A stretch of DNA of 64,000 nucleotides from Halomonas sp. 1513 (GTDB lineage: Bacteria > Pseudomonadota > Gammaproteobacteria > Pseudomonadales > Halomonadaceae). Shown in pieces: positions 32,154 to 43,014 of the stretch. The notes under the pieces are model-generated. The model saw nothing but the letters and a program-made list of their open reading frames with translations, was not told where the DNA came from and did not search any database. The stretch is from NCBI GenBank assembly GCA_001971685.1, contig CP019326.1, forward strand, positions 620,001 through 684,000. Reading direction: 5' to 3'. Position 1 is the first letter of the stretch. Each line of letters begins with the position of its first letter. Position numbers and translations under genes: made by a program.

Positions 32154-33439
32154 TGCCCATGGATCCTGGCTACATGATTTTGACGATGCTGGTGGTCTTC
32201 CTGTTCACCGGCATGCCGATCGCCTTCGTGCTGGGGGTGGCCGCGATGGTCATGATCCTGCTCGATCCTAGCGTGATGCCGCAGATCATGGGTATGGTGC
32301 CCTTCGGCGGGGCCAACAACTACCTGCTGGTTGCGGCGCTGCTGTTCATGATTGCCGGTGAGGTGATGAACCAGGGGCGGATCGCCGAGCGCCTGATCAA
32401 TTTTGCCGGCTCGCTGGTAGGGCATATCCGCGGTGGCCTGGCCCACGTCAACATCCTCACCTCGCTGTTCTTCTCGGAGATATCCGGCACCGCCACCTCG
32501 GATGCGGCGGCGATCGGCTCGGTGATGATCCCGCAGATGAAGAAGCGCGGCTACGACGTGGCGTTCGCCGCGGCGGTCACCGCCACTTCGGCGACCATGG
32601 CGATCATCGTGCCGCCGAGTCTCAACCTGATTCTCTACGCCTACGTCTCGGATACCTCCATCGCCCAGCTGTTTGCGGCGGGGATCGTGCCGGGGTTCGT
32701 GGTCTGCTTCGCGCTGATCTTCACCGCCTACGTGATCTCGGTGCGCAAGGGCTATCCCATCGAGGGCAAGTTCAATTTCAAGAACGTGCTCAGCAGCGGT
32801 CGCGAGGCGATCATCCCGATCACCCTGCCGATCCTGATCCTGGGCGGCATCTTGGGGGGCATCTTCACACCCACCGAGGCGGGCGCCGTGGCCGCGCTGT
32901 GGGCCATCGTGCTGGCCACGCTCTACTACCGTTCGCTGACCTTCCGCTCGCTGCTCGACACCCTGCGGGTGGCCGGCAAGCGCAGCGCCATGCTGATGTT
33001 CATCGTCGCCACCTCGACCCTGCTCGGCTGGTACCTGACCAACCAGGGCATCCCCCAGGACATCGCCGAGGGGATCCTCGGTATCTCCGACAACTACTGG
33101 GTCGTGCTCCTGGCGATCAACGTCTTCTTCCTGCTGGCCGGGACCATCGTCCACGGCACCCCCGCGATCCTGATGCTGGTGCCGATCTTCCTGCCGCTGG
33201 CCGACCAGTTGGGCATCGACCGCGTGCACTTCGGCCTGATCGTGACCATCAATCTGGGCATCGGCCAGCAGACCCCGCCGGTGGCCTCGGTGGTACTGGT
33301 GACCTGCTCGATCGCGCGAATCAGCATCGGCGCGATCATTCCGGCGCTGATCTGGTTCCTCGGTGCGATGCTGGTGGTGCTGGCGCTGATCAACGTCTTC
33401 CCGGCGCTGTCGCTGTGGTTGCCGTCGGTCATTCTTTAA
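32153..33439 (+). CDS. dctM: TRAP transporter large permease
   Basis: This 428-residue, roughly 12-helix protein has FSEISGTATSDAAAIGSVMIPQM and the symmetric FTPTEAGAVAALWAI, the two re-entrant loop motifs of DctM. It carries out sodium-driven import of the ligand delivered by DctP. The start overlaps dctQ by one base (TGATG). Confidence 0.95.
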   Translation: MPMDPGYMILTMLVVFLFTGMPIAFVLGVAAMVMILLDPSVMPQIMGMVPFGGANNYLLVAALLFMIAGEVMNQGRIAERLINFAGSLVGHIRGGLAHVNILTSLFFSEISGTATSDAAAIGSVMIPQMKKRGYDVAFAAAVTATSATMAIIVPPSLNLILYAYVSDTSIAQLFAAGIVPGFVVCFALIFTAYVISVRKGYPIEGKFNFKNVLSSGREAIIPITLPILILGGILGGIFTPTEAGAVAALWAIVLATLYYRSLTFRSLLDTLRVAGKRSAMLMFIVATSTLLGWYLTNQGIPQDIAEGILGISDNYWVVLLAINVFFLLAGTIVHGTPAILMLVPIFLPLADQLGIDRVHFGLIVTINLGIGQQTPPVASVVLVTCSIARISIGAIIPALIWFLGAMLVVLALINVFPALSLWLPSVIL

Positions 33440-33457
33440 ACGGACAGGGATGTAGCT

Positions 33458-34144
33458 ATGCGACTTCTGGTCATCAACCCCAACTCATCGTCCAGCGTGA
33501 CGCGGCATATTGCGTCGGCGGCGCGGCAGGTGGCCGCGCCAGGCGTCGAGATAGTGGCCATGGAGGCTACCGGTGCTCCGCCACTCATCGTCGATGCGGC
33601 CGATGCGCGGCGAGCCGAACAGGCGGTAGTCGAGAGTGTGCGCGGCCTCGCGGCGCCGGTGGACGGCGTGATCGTGGCGTCGTTCGGCGACACCGGCGCC
33701 GATGCGCTGCGCGCTTTTCTGCCGTGCCCGGTGGTGGGCATTGGCCACGCCTCGCTGCTGACCGCCGCGGCGCTGGGTGGGCCCTTTGCCATCGTCTCGT
33801 TCGCCCCGGCGGTGGTGCCCTCGATGCGCTGGATGGTCGAGGATTATCGAATGCAGCACCTGTTCAGCGGTATCCATGTGATCGACACGCCGCTACCCGA
33901 TGATCCTGGTGAGATTCAGGCGGTTGCCGCCGAGGCGCTGCTGGCGCTGTGCCTGCAAGTGGCCGAGCAGGGCGAATGCCGCAGTATCATCCTCGCGGGC
34001 GGGCCGCTGGCTGGGTTGGCCCCGCAGTTGGCCCCGGCGCTACCGCTACCGCTAATCGATCCGACCCAGGCGGCCGTGATGCTGCAGCACTCCCTGCAGG
34101 CGGCACGCGGCGCGCCCCGCAGTGGCGGCTCGCCGCCTGACTAG
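33458..34144 (+). CDS. Asp/Glu/hydantoin racemase-family protein lacking catalytic cysteines
   Basis: This 228-residue protein begins MRLLVINPNSSSSVTRHI, typical of the hydantoin racemase branch. Active members have a cysteine in ACFGDPG and another in LGCAGM. Here the equivalent stretches are VASFGDTG (serine at about residue 75) and ILAGGPLAGL (glycine near 181), so both catalytic cysteines are missing. It sits 18 bases after dctM, so it belongs to the TRAP operon. It could bind substrate as a sensor, use a different reaction, or be inactive. The fold call is firm and the function open. Confidence 0.85.
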   Translation: MRLLVINPNSSSSVTRHIASAARQVAAPGVEIVAMEATGAPPLIVDAADARRAEQAVVESVRGLAAPVDGVIVASFGDTGADALRAFLPCPVVGIGHASLLTAAALGGPFAIVSFAPAVVPSMRWMVEDYRMQHLFSGIHVIDTPLPDDPGEIQAVAAEALLALCLQVAEQGECRSIILAGGPLAGLAPQLAPALPLPLIDPTQAAVMLQHSLQAARGAPRSGGSPPD

Positions 34145-34235
34145 CCTGGGGCGGAGAAATATCGCCGCCGGGCGGCACCTGTTGTGCGCTTTCTGGTATC
34201 CTCGCCGCCCGCATTCTCGCCTCAGGTACTCCGCC

Positions 34236-35636
<1,401 letters not shown>

Positions 35637-35655
35637 TATATGCCACACTAAGGCC

Positions 35656-36516
35656 ATGAAAATACCCAAACGTCTACAGCCGCTGATCGAGGATGGGATG
35701 ATCGATGAGGTCGTCACCCAGCTGATGAGCGGTAAGGAAGCCCAGGTCTACGTGGTGCGCTGCGGCGAGGCGCTGCGCTGCGCCAAGGTCTTCAAGGAAG
35801 CCAAGCAGCGCAGTTTCAAGCAGGCGGCGCAGTATCAGGAGGGGCGCCGCGATCGCAACAGCCGCCGCACGCGCGCCATGGCCAAGAAGACCCGCTACGG
35901 CCAGAAGGAGCAGGAGCAGGCCTGGCTGAACGCCGAGGTCGATGCGCTCTACCGGCTGGCGGCGGCCGAGGTGCGCGTGCCGCAGCCGTTTGGCTTCGTC
36001 GACGGCGTGCTGCTGATGGAGATGATCCAGGACGCAGACGGCTACGCCGCCCCGCGCCTCGACGACGTGAGCCTGAGCGCCGAGCAGGCCATCGACTATC
36101 ACGCCCAAGTGATGCGCGACGTGGTACGCATGCTGTGTGCCGGCCTGGTGCACGGCGACCTCTCCGAGTTCAACGTGCTGGTCGACGCCCACGGTCCGGT
36201 GATCATCGACCTGCCCCAGGCGGTGGACGCCGCAGGTAATAACAGCGCCGCGAGCATGCTCGAGCGTGACGTCGACAACATGCGCCGCTACTTCGGCCGC
36301 TTCGCGCCGGCGCTGCTCGACACCGACTACGGCAAGGAGATCTGGGCGCTGTATGCCGCCGGCGAGCTGCTGCCGGACACGCCGCTGACCGGCTGTTTTA
36401 CCCCCGACACCCGCGCGGTCGACGTCGACCAACTACTCGAGGTCATCGAAGACGCCCGTGAGGCCCACGCCGAGCGCATGGCGGCGCTGGCCGATGAGCA
36501 GCAAGACGAGCACTGA
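35656..36516 (+). CDS. RIO1-type serine kinase
   Basis: This 286-residue protein has the RIO kinase pattern: SGKEAQVYVVRCG (nucleotide loop), CAKVFKE (lysine), HGDLSEFNVLV (catalytic aspartate and asparagine) and IIDLPQAVD (metal aspartate). Bacterial RIO1 proteins of this length (PA4780 type) are single-domain kinases of poorly known role. It is 19 bases after dbpA and probably co-transcribed, which may hint at ribosome-linked work as for eukaryotic RIO kinases; that is inference. Confidence 0.9.
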   Translation: MKIPKRLQPLIEDGMIDEVVTQLMSGKEAQVYVVRCGEALRCAKVFKEAKQRSFKQAAQYQEGRRDRNSRRTRAMAKKTRYGQKEQEQAWLNAEVDALYRLAAAEVRVPQPFGFVDGVLLMEMIQDADGYAAPRLDDVSLSAEQAIDYHAQVMRDVVRMLCAGLVHGDLSEFNVLVDAHGPVIIDLPQAVDAAGNNSAASMLERDVDNMRRYFGRFAPALLDTDYGKEIWALYAAGELLPDTPLTGCFTPDTRAVDVDQLLEVIEDAREAHAERMAALADEQQDEH

Positions 36517-36671
36517 TCGAGTAAGTCATTTAATAAGCGTCAGTTTTTATAATAGGGAAGCGTAATATAAAAAGTTATTTATGCGGCGGTCGACTATAAC
36601 GGTTAAGTGTTATGGCGACTTCCGTAAAGCAGTTGTTTACCATCTTTTACACGACTCCTCCGGCGTATGCC

Positions 36672-36698
36672 TAAAGTCGGCGCGGCGAGTGCCGATAA
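36672..36698 (+). promoter_or_regulatory. sigma-28 (FliA) promoter for chemoreceptor gene
   Basis: TAAAG (36672-36676) and GCCGATAA (36691-36698) are separated by 14 bases, matching the FliA consensus TAAAGTTT-N11-GCCGATAA almost completely. It lies about 95 bases before the chemoreceptor start. Confidence 0.85.
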
Positions 36699-36793
36699 TC
36701 GAAGCAAGAACATCACCACTCGATAATATCGTCTCGGCAGCCTGACACGTGCAGGCCTGCCGGCGCCTCGCCGATTCGCAGAGGAGCTACGCC

Positions 36794-38746
36794 ATGAATC
36801 AAATGCTGACGCCGTCCCCCGATGATTATCACCATGATCGGGATAATCGGCACGCTGTTAATGAAATAAAATCTAATAAAAATCGTCGTCTAGGTTTCAG
36901 CGGCCGCCTGACGCTGATGATCGTGTCACTGGTGCTGGTATCGGTAATCGTGGTCGCCAGCCTCGTGTATCTGCAATATCGCCAGTCCTATACCCAGGCG
37001 ACCATCAACCAGCTGCAGGGTACCGGCGAGATGATGACCGAGTCGTTCAGCCAGTGGCTCGATGCGCGCCAGGACGACATGCGCTATATCGCCGGCCTCG
37101 ATCCGGTGCGCCGGGTCGAGGTCGAGCAGATCGACCACCTGCTGGCACAGATCGCCGCCCAGGACGGCTTCTACGACACCATCTTCTTCGTCGGCCCGGA
37201 CGGCCACGGGGTGTCCGGGGTGAGCTATGACGACGGCGTCGAGGTGATGTCGCCGAGCGCGGCAGCGGAGTTTGCCGTCGCCGACCGCGCCTGGTTCCAG
37301 CAGGCGATACAGGGCGAGATGGTGTTCTCGCAGCCGCTGGTGTCGCGGGCCACCGGTAACCAGATCAGTAACGTGGTGGTGCCGGTCTATGATGATCGTG
37401 GCGACGTGGTAGGGGTGGTGCGCGCCGCGGTACGCCTCGGCGTGCTCTTCGAGCGCATGGCCGAGATGTCGCTGGGCGGCAGCTCGGACACCTTCCTGCT
37501 GGCCAGCGACGGCACCCCGGTGACGCCGGTGGCGTCGCTCGGCGAGGGCGAGAGCACCCTTGCCACCCGCGCCGCCGAGGCGGTGGCCGCGGGCGAGGTG
37601 GGCGTTGGCCAGTACCATGACGCCGCCGGCGCGCCGGTGATCGGCAGCTTCAGCTATTTGCCGCGGCTCGACTGGGGGCTGGTAGTCGAGACGCCCGAGC
37701 GCGAGGCGCTGGCCGATGTTCACCGGGTGTTCTGGCTGCTGGTGGCGATGACCGCGGTGATCGCGGTCGTAGCGGTGCTGTTCAGCCTTGGCGTGGTGCG
37801 CTCGGTGGTCAAGACGCTGGGCGGCGACCCTCAGCAGGCCAGCGACGTGGTGCGCCGGGTGGTCGACGGCGACCTGACCATGCGGGTGCCGGTCAAGCCC
37901 GGCGATACCACCAGCCTGCTGGCGCATATCGACGAGATGCAGACCAACCTGCGGCGCATGATGCACGACATCAAGGGCACCGCCGAGTCGGTGAGCACCG
38001 CCAGCAGCGAGATCGCTCAGGGCAATGAGGATCTGGCCAGCCGCACCGAGGAGCAGTCCTCATCGCTGGTCGAGACCGCCACCAGCATCGAGCAGATGAC
38101 CGCCACCGTGCGTCAGACCGCCGATTCCGCCGGCCAGGCCGAGCGCTTGTCGCGGGAACTCGACGACAAGGCGCGCCAGGCCAGCGGTGTGGGCACCGAG
38201 GCGGCAGCGGCCATGCAGGCGATCAAGGACGCCAACCAGCGGGTGGTGAGCATCATCGAGGCGATCGACGCGATTGCCTTCCAGACCAACCTGCTGGCAC
38301 TGAATGCCTCGGTAGAGGCGGCGCGAGCCGGCGAGCACGGCCGCGGCTTCGCGGTGGTGGCCTCCGAGGTGCGCCAGCTGGCCGGACGCTGCGCCGATGA
38401 GGCCAACCAGATCCGCGGGGTGGTCAACGCCAGCGTCGAGAAGGTCGACGAGGGCGAGACGCTGGTCGCCGAGGCCAGCCAGCAGCTGCTGGCCATCGCC
38501 GACGGCGTCAACCAGGTCACCAGCTTCGTTGGCGAGATCGCCACCGCGGCCACCGAGCAGTCCACCGGGATCGAGCAGATCAATCAGGCGGTCAGTCAGC
38601 TCGAGGAGGTCACCCAGCAGAACGCCGCGCTGGTCGAGCAGGCCTCGACTTCGAGCCAGTCGCTCAAGGACCAGGCCCGCGAGCTGGCCCGGCTGATCCA
38701 GCGCTTCAAGATCGAAGAGGGGCAGGCGGCGTTGCCCAGCTACTGA
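36794..38746 (+). CDS. methyl-accepting chemotaxis protein
   Basis: This 650-residue protein starts at ATG 36794 behind GAGGAG. It has a first membrane helix (about 42-62), a periplasmic double-Cache domain (about 65-300, with [22 protein letters not shown] and [20 protein letters not shown]), a second helix (about 315-340), HAMP, and the signalling domain with the hairpin tip ([41 protein letters not shown]). No C-terminal CheR/CheB pentapeptide is seen (it ends AALPSY). The sigma-28 promoter ties it to the flagellar regulon. Confidence 0.94.
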   Translation: MNQMLTPSPDDYHHDRDNRHAVNEIKSNKNRRLGFSGRLTLMIVSLVLVSVIVVASLVYLQYRQSYTQATINQLQGTGEMMTESFSQWLDARQDDMRYIAGLDPVRRVEVEQIDHLLAQIAAQDGFYDTIFFVGPDGHGVSGVSYDDGVEVMSPSAAAEFAVADRAWFQQAIQGEMVFSQPLVSRATGNQISNVVVPVYDDRGDVVGVVRAAVRLGVLFERMAEMSLGGSSDTFLLASDGTPVTPVASLGEGESTLATRAAEAVAAGEVGVGQYHDAAGAPVIGSFSYLPRLDWGLVVETPEREALADVHRVFWLLVAMTAVIAVVAVLFSLGVVRSVVKTLGGDPQQASDVVRRVVDGDLTMRVPVKPGDTTSLLAHIDEMQTNLRRMMHDIKGTAESVSTASSEIAQGNEDLASRTEEQSSSLVETATSIEQMTATVRQTADSAGQAERLSRELDDKARQASGVGTEAAAAMQAIKDANQRVVSIIEAIDAIAFQTNLLALNASVEAARAGEHGRGFAVVASEVRQLAGRCADEANQIRGVVNASVEKVDEGETLVAEASQQLLAIADGVNQVTSFVGEIATAATEQSTGIEQINQAVSQLEEVTQQNAALVEQASTSSQSLKDQARELARLIQRFKIEEGQAALPSY

Positions 38747-38833
38747 GAGAGGGCAGTTTGCTGCTAAGGTGGAATATCACTAAGGGCCATGTCAGCTGCC
38801 TCTGAGCGAAGGACGCCGGGGACAGCCCGAAGA

Positions 38834-38915
38834 GGAGGTTTGCGCCATGGATGGCGCAAGGTAGCGCCCAGGGATGGGTTTACAGCGCCTTCTCGCAGGG
38901 CTGTCGACGGATCAG
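38834..38915 (+). repeat. structured intergenic element
   Basis: After the chemoreceptor gene there is a stem TTGCGCC-ATGGAT-GGCGCAA (about 38840-38859), then GGGATGGGTTTACAGCGCC and GGGCTGTCGACGGATCAG. The layout resembles intergenic repeat elements I recall from related halomonads, but the copy number in this genome cannot be known from one copy. A transcription terminator role is also possible. Confidence 0.35.
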
Positions 38916-38981
38916 TTCCGAGCGATGCTGCCTATCTGCACTTGTCCTGATATTACTTGCCAACCTTGTCGAGGAGCCGCC

Positions 38982-39719
38982 ATGCGACTGCAGCACGCCA
39001 CCTGGCAGGAGGTCGAGGCCTACCTGAGCCGTCACACGGGTATCATCGTGCCGATCGGCTCCACCGAGCAGCATGGCCCCAACGGCCTGATCGGCACCGA
39101 TGCGATCTGCCCCGAGGCGATCGCCTGGGCACTCGGCGAGCGCCACGACGTGCTGGTGGCGCCGACCCAGAATATCGGCATGGCCCAGCACCACCTGGCC
39201 TTTCCCGGCTCGCTGAGCCTGGCCCCCAGCACCCTGATCGCGGTGCTGCACGACACCATCGAGTCGCTTTCCCGCCACGGCTTCACCCACGTGTTTTTCC
39301 TCAACGGCCACGGTGGCAACATCGCCACCGTCAAGGCAGCCTTCGCTGAGGTCTATACCACGCGCAGCCTGGCCGGCGACGACCGGCCGCTGAACCTGTC
39401 GCTGTACAGCTGGTTCAGCGGGCGGCGTGGGCGCGATCTGGCGCAGTCGCTGTACGGCGATGCCGAGGGCAGCCACGCCACCGCCTCGGAGGTGGCGCTC
39501 TCGTGGTACGCCGCCGGGGTCGAGAAGTCGGTGGCGATGTCGCCGCGGCTGGCGCCGAAGGGCAGCGCCGATTGCGATGCCGATACCTTTCGCAGGCGCT
39601 TCCCCGATGGCCGCATGGGCTCCGATCCTTCGCTGGCCAGGGTCGAGCATGGCAAGGACTTCCTCGACACCGGCGTCGAGGATGCCTGGGATGCCTACCG
39701 AGCGTTCCTCGCCGAATGA
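38982..39719 (+). CDS. creatininase-family amidohydrolase
   Basis: This 245-residue protein starts at ATG 38982 behind GAGGAG. It has the metal-binding signatures of the family: STEQHGPNGLIGTDAICPEAIA (glutamate, histidine and aspartate ligands) and FLNGHGGN. The family includes creatinine amidohydrolase and enzymes hydrolysing cyclic or formyl amides, such as MftE- and FAPy-type deformylases, so the substrate is uncertain. It is followed by a tautomerase gene, possibly in the same transcript. Confidence 0.88.
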   Translation: MRLQHATWQEVEAYLSRHTGIIVPIGSTEQHGPNGLIGTDAICPEAIAWALGERHDVLVAPTQNIGMAQHHLAFPGSLSLAPSTLIAVLHDTIESLSRHGFTHVFFLNGHGGNIATVKAAFAEVYTTRSLAGDDRPLNLSLYSWFSGRRGRDLAQSLYGDAEGSHATASEVALSWYAAGVEKSVAMSPRLAPKGSADCDADTFRRRFPDGRMGSDPSLARVEHGKDFLDTGVEDAWDAYRAFLAE

Positions 39720-39785
39720 GCGGAGTTTGCCAGGCGGCACCTTTTCGTCGGACCATGGCGCTTTGCCCGCCTCGAGGAGCCCCGC

Positions 39786-39977
39786 ATGCCGATCGTCACC
39801 ATCCAGCAGTTTCCCCGCGACCTGGCGCAGAAGCGCGAACTCGCGCGGCGCGTTACCCAAGCCTTCGTCGAGGTCTATGACCTCGAGCCGGAGTCGGTGC
39901 AGGTGTTCTTCAACGAGATCGACGGCGAAGGCTGGGCCAAGGCCGGGGTGATGGGCTGCGATCGTGCGCCGAGTTGA
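39786..39977 (+). CDS. 4-oxalocrotonate tautomerase-family protein
   Basis: This 63-residue protein begins MPIVTIQQFPRDLAQKRELARRVTQAF. The proline after the start methionine is the catalytic base of the family and the length is typical of a hexameric tautomerase. ESVQVFFNEIDGEGWAKAG is the usual second beta strand region. It catalyses keto-enol tautomerisation of an unknown 2-oxo acid. Confidence 0.9.
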   Translation: MPIVTIQQFPRDLAQKRELARRVTQAFVEVYDLEPESVQVFFNEIDGEGWAKAGVMGCDRAPS

Positions 39978-40041
39978 TCGATTCGGCACCTAATGTGGCC
40001 GATGCGGTCACAGCGGTCATGGTTATCTTGCTAACAAACCC

Positions 40042-40623
40042 ATGAACGTGACCCTGACGCTGGTCGCCCTGACGGTGATCGTCTCGGCGCTGGGTTGGAC
40101 GCTGCCGGCACTCAAGCGGGCGCTGATCTACTGGCCGCCGGGGGTGGCGCAGGGCCAATGGTGGCGCTTGATCAGCCATGGCCTGCTGCACGCCAACGTG
40201 ACGCACCTGGCCTTCAACATGGTCACTCTCTACGTGTTCGGTACGGTCATGGAGCTGGTGCTGGTGCCGCATATCGGGGTGCTGGGGTTCGTACTGTTCT
40301 ATGTCGCCGGGCTGCTGGTAGCGATCTTGCCGACCCATCTGCGTCACCGGCGTGATGCCAGCTACCTGAGCCTAGGTGCCTCAGGTGCCGTCGCCGCGGT
40401 GCTGTTCGCCTATATCCTGCTGCGGCCCTGGTCGCTGCTGTTCGTGTTCGTGGTGCCGGTGCCGGCGATCGCCTTTGCCACCCTCTACGTGCTTTATTCA
40501 CTGTGGGCTCAGCGGCATGCCGATGATAACGTCAATCACAGCGCCCACCTTTGGGGTGGCGCCTGGGGCTTGGTATTCATGCTCGGGCTGATGGCCTCGA
40601 CCTATCCCAATGAGCTGATCTGA
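40042..40623 (+). CDS. rhomboid-family intramembrane serine protease
   Basis: This 193-residue, six-helix protein has the rhomboid features WWRLISHGLLHANVTHLAFNM, the catalytic serine in LSLGASGAVAAVL and the catalytic histidine in NHSAHLWGGAWG. The length equals a minimal rhomboid core. Its stop overlaps the start of the alpha/beta hydrolase gene (TGATG), so both are co-translated. Substrates are unknown. Confidence 0.92.
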   Translation: MNVTLTLVALTVIVSALGWTLPALKRALIYWPPGVAQGQWWRLISHGLLHANVTHLAFNMVTLYVFGTVMELVLVPHIGVLGFVLFYVAGLLVAILPTHLRHRRDASYLSLGASGAVAAVLFAYILLRPWSLLFVFVVPVPAIAFATLYVLYSLWAQRHADDNVNHSAHLWGGAWGLVFMLGLMASTYPNELI

Positions 40624-41462
40624 TGATGCGCATACTGCTCTCGCTGGCGGCGATCTACGTGTTGGTCGTGGTATTGATGTGGGCCTTTCAGGAGCGCCTG
40701 CTGTATTTGCCGCATGCCGGCCGCGAGCATGTCGCCACCCCGGCCGACCGCGGCCTGGCGTGGGAAGACGTGACCCTCACCACCGAGGACGAGCTGGCCC
40801 TCGATGCCTGGTGGCTACCCGCCCCCGAGCCCCGCGGCAGCCTGCTGTTCTTCCACGGCAACGCCGGCAATATCTCCCACCGGCTGGAGAGCATTGCCCA
40901 GTTCCAGCGCCTGGGGCTGTCGGTGCTGATCATCGACTATCGCGGCTACGGGCGCAGCGAGGGGCGGCCGTCGGAAGAGGGCACGGCGCTGGATGCCCGT
41001 GCCGCCTGGCAGTGGCTGCAGGATGAGGCGGGGGTGGCGCCCGACGAGACCGTGGTATTCGGCCGCTCGCTGGGCGCGGCGGTGGCCGCGGAGCTCGCGG
41101 CGAGCCTGGAGCAGCAGACCGCCCCTGCGGCGGTGATCCTCGAGTCGCCGTTTCGCTCGGTGCCGGAGCTGGCCCAGCGACTCTATCCGTTCCTGCCGGC
41201 GCGCTGGCTGGCGCGCATCGACTACCCGGTGGAATCCTACGTGACGCGGATCTCGGCGCCGCTGCTGGTGATTCACAGCCGCGATGACGAGGTGATTCCC
41301 TACGACGAGGGCGAGGCGGTCTACCGCGCCGCCAACGCCCCCAAGCAGCTGCTGACGATCAGCGGCGGCCACAACACCGGCTTCGTGGACAGCGAGGCCG
41401 ACTACCTGGAGGGCATCGACGCCTTCCTGGCCGAAGAGGCCGGCCTGTCGCGCCCCCGCTGA
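40623..41462 (+). CDS. alpha/beta hydrolase (Bem46-like)
   Basis: This 279-residue protein is membrane-anchored by one N-terminal helix (about 4-20). LLFFHGNAGNISHR is the oxyanion strand, VFGRSLGAAVA holds the nucleophile serine, HSRDDEVIPYDEG the acid and SGGHNTGF the histidine. The Bem46/YfhR-type family has esterase or thioesterase activity of unknown substrate. It is coupled to the rhomboid gene by TGATG. Confidence 0.9.
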   Translation: MMRILLSLAAIYVLVVVLMWAFQERLLYLPHAGREHVATPADRGLAWEDVTLTTEDELALDAWWLPAPEPRGSLLFFHGNAGNISHRLESIAQFQRLGLSVLIIDYRGYGRSEGRPSEEGTALDARAAWQWLQDEAGVAPDETVVFGRSLGAAVAAELAASLEQQTAPAAVILESPFRSVPELAQRLYPFLPARWLARIDYPVESYVTRISAPLLVIHSRDDEVIPYDEGEAVYRAANAPKQLLTISGGHNTGFVDSEADYLEGIDAFLAEEAGLSRPR

Positions 41463-41511
41463 GCTTCTACACTCTAGGTGCGTCTGAGAAGACGGATAAC
41501 CGGAGTGTGCC

Positions 41512-42699
41512 ATGGATTACACCGCCTATCGCCACACGCTTGCCGCGACCCTGGCGCGCAGCGAACTGCCCTTCAGCGCCGACGAGTACGAGGCGCGGCT
41601 AAGCAAGGTGCGCGCCGCGATGCTGCGCCAGGGCCTCGAGGCGCTGCTGCTCACCGACCCCGCCGATATCAACTACCTCACCGGCTACCACACCTTCGAG
41701 GTCTCGGTGCACGCCTGCCTGGTGTGCACCGCCCAGCGGCTAGTGCTGCAGGTGGCCTCCATCGAGACCGGGGCGGCGGTGGTCACGGCCCGCGCCGACG
41801 AGATCATCGGCTACCGCTGGGAGAACCCCGATGAGGTCATCGACCCGCTCTGCGACCTGCTGGCGCCGTGTGCCCAGGTGGGGATCGATGGCTGGCAGGC
41901 GGGCTTGCGGCAGGGCGTGATGGCGGCGCTCACGGCGCGGCTCGGGGCCGAGCGATTCCACGAGGCAGGGGCGCTGCTCGATGGCGTGCGTATCGTCAAG
42001 AGCGATGCCGAGCTTGCCTGTCTCAGGGAGAGTGCACGGATCACCTCGGCGGGGCTCGAGGCGGCCATGGCGGTGATTCGTCCCGGCGTGACCGACAACG
42101 AGGTGGCCGCCGAGGGCGCCCAGGCGCTGCTCGCCGCGGGCAGCGAGTTCATGAGCCTGCAGCCGATCGTCACCAGCGGTGAGCGCATCAGCGTCATCCA
42201 CGTCAACCACAAGCGCCGGGTGATCGCGGCGGGGGACCCGGTGTTCCTCGAGTTCGGTGCCGCCTATCAGCGCTACACCGCGCCGATGATGCGCACCGCC
42301 ATCGCCGGGCAGGCGAGTCATGAGATGCAGGCCGTGGCCGACCTATGCGGTGAGCTGGGCGAGGCACTGTGTCGCCATATGCAGCCGGGAGAGACCTTCG
42401 ATGCCGCGGCCCAGGCCGCCGAGGCGCTGCTGTCGGGGTGGCAGGAGACGCTCTTCCACTCCGGGGTGTTTGGCTATGCGGTGGGGGCGCAGTTCCCGCC
42501 CAGCTGGGTCGAGGGCACCGGCTACATTGCGGCAGGGCAGAGGCGCCGCTTCGAGGCCGGCATGGTCTTTCACCTGCCGCTCTGCCTGCGCCTACCCGGC
42601 CGCTGGGGGATCGGGCTCAGCGATACGGTGCTGGTCACCGAGCGCGGCGGGGTCGCCTTGACCGACAACGACTGGCGCCTGCGCGAGCTGCCTGGCTGA
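41512..42699 (+). CDS. M24-fold (aminopeptidase P/creatinase-like) protein without metal ligands
   Basis: This 395-residue protein has the creatinase N-terminal domain (ALLLTDPADINYLTGYHTFE) and pita-bread C-terminal domain. In metallopeptidases the ligands sit in D-x10-D, H, E and E positions. Here the corresponding stretches are FLEFGAAYQRYTAPMMRT, GYAVGAQFPPSW, HLPLCLR and GLSDTVL, so all five are changed. It therefore resembles the metal-free creatinase/amidinohydrolase side of the family, perhaps including ectoine hydrolase-like enzymes. CCGGAG precedes the ATG. Confidence 0.83.
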   Translation: MDYTAYRHTLAATLARSELPFSADEYEARLSKVRAAMLRQGLEALLLTDPADINYLTGYHTFEVSVHACLVCTAQRLVLQVASIETGAAVVTARADEIIGYRWENPDEVIDPLCDLLAPCAQVGIDGWQAGLRQGVMAALTARLGAERFHEAGALLDGVRIVKSDAELACLRESARITSAGLEAAMAVIRPGVTDNEVAAEGAQALLAAGSEFMSLQPIVTSGERISVIHVNHKRRVIAAGDPVFLEFGAAYQRYTAPMMRTAIAGQASHEMQAVADLCGELGEALCRHMQPGETFDAAAQAAEALLSGWQETLFHSGVFGYAVGAQFPPSWVEGTGYIAAGQRRRFEAGMVFHLPLCLRLPGRWGIGLSDTVLVTERGGVALTDNDWRLRELPG

Positions 42700-42711
42700 T
42701 GGTCAGGAGCG

Positions 42712-43014
42712 TCAAAGCGCAGAGAGGAAGCGCGCAAGCCTGGCTTGGTCGGAAAGATCCCCATAGAGCACGCTGCGATTGCCTGCGGCGTCGATGTGCA
42801 TCAGGGCAGGAGTGGCGAAGATACCAAAGCTGATAGCCTGTTCCGGGTCACGTAGCAGGTCGATCTGGTGGGCCGGTGACTTGTCGAGTCCGGCGGCTTT
42901 AAGAGCAGAGCTGAGGTTATAGCGGGCTCGTCGCGAGCGAGGCGCCTCGCCGGTCACGAACAGGATAAGAGGGCTGTGGTGCTGGTCATTTGCGATGGAG
43001 CTTAAGCTTTTCAC
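42712..43014 (-). CDS. kaiB: KaiB-like protein
   Basis: This 100-residue protein has a KaiB/thioredoxin-like pattern: SPLILFVTGEAPRSRRARYNLSSAL, then HQIDLLRDPEQAISFGIFATPALM, ending YGDLSDQARLARFLSAL. ATP-x-L and GDLS are KaiB marks. In cyanobacteria KaiB binds KaiC late in the cycle; in other bacteria KaiB/KaiC pairs affect stress survival. Its ATG overlaps the kaiC stop (ATGA), so the two are translated together. It is the last gene of a four-gene operon and convergent with the M24 gene. Confidence 0.88.
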   Translation of the reverse strand: MKSLSSIANDQHHSPLILFVTGEAPRSRRARYNLSSALKAAGLDKSPAHQIDLLRDPEQAISFGIFATPALMHIDAAGNRSVLYGDLSDQARLARFLSAL

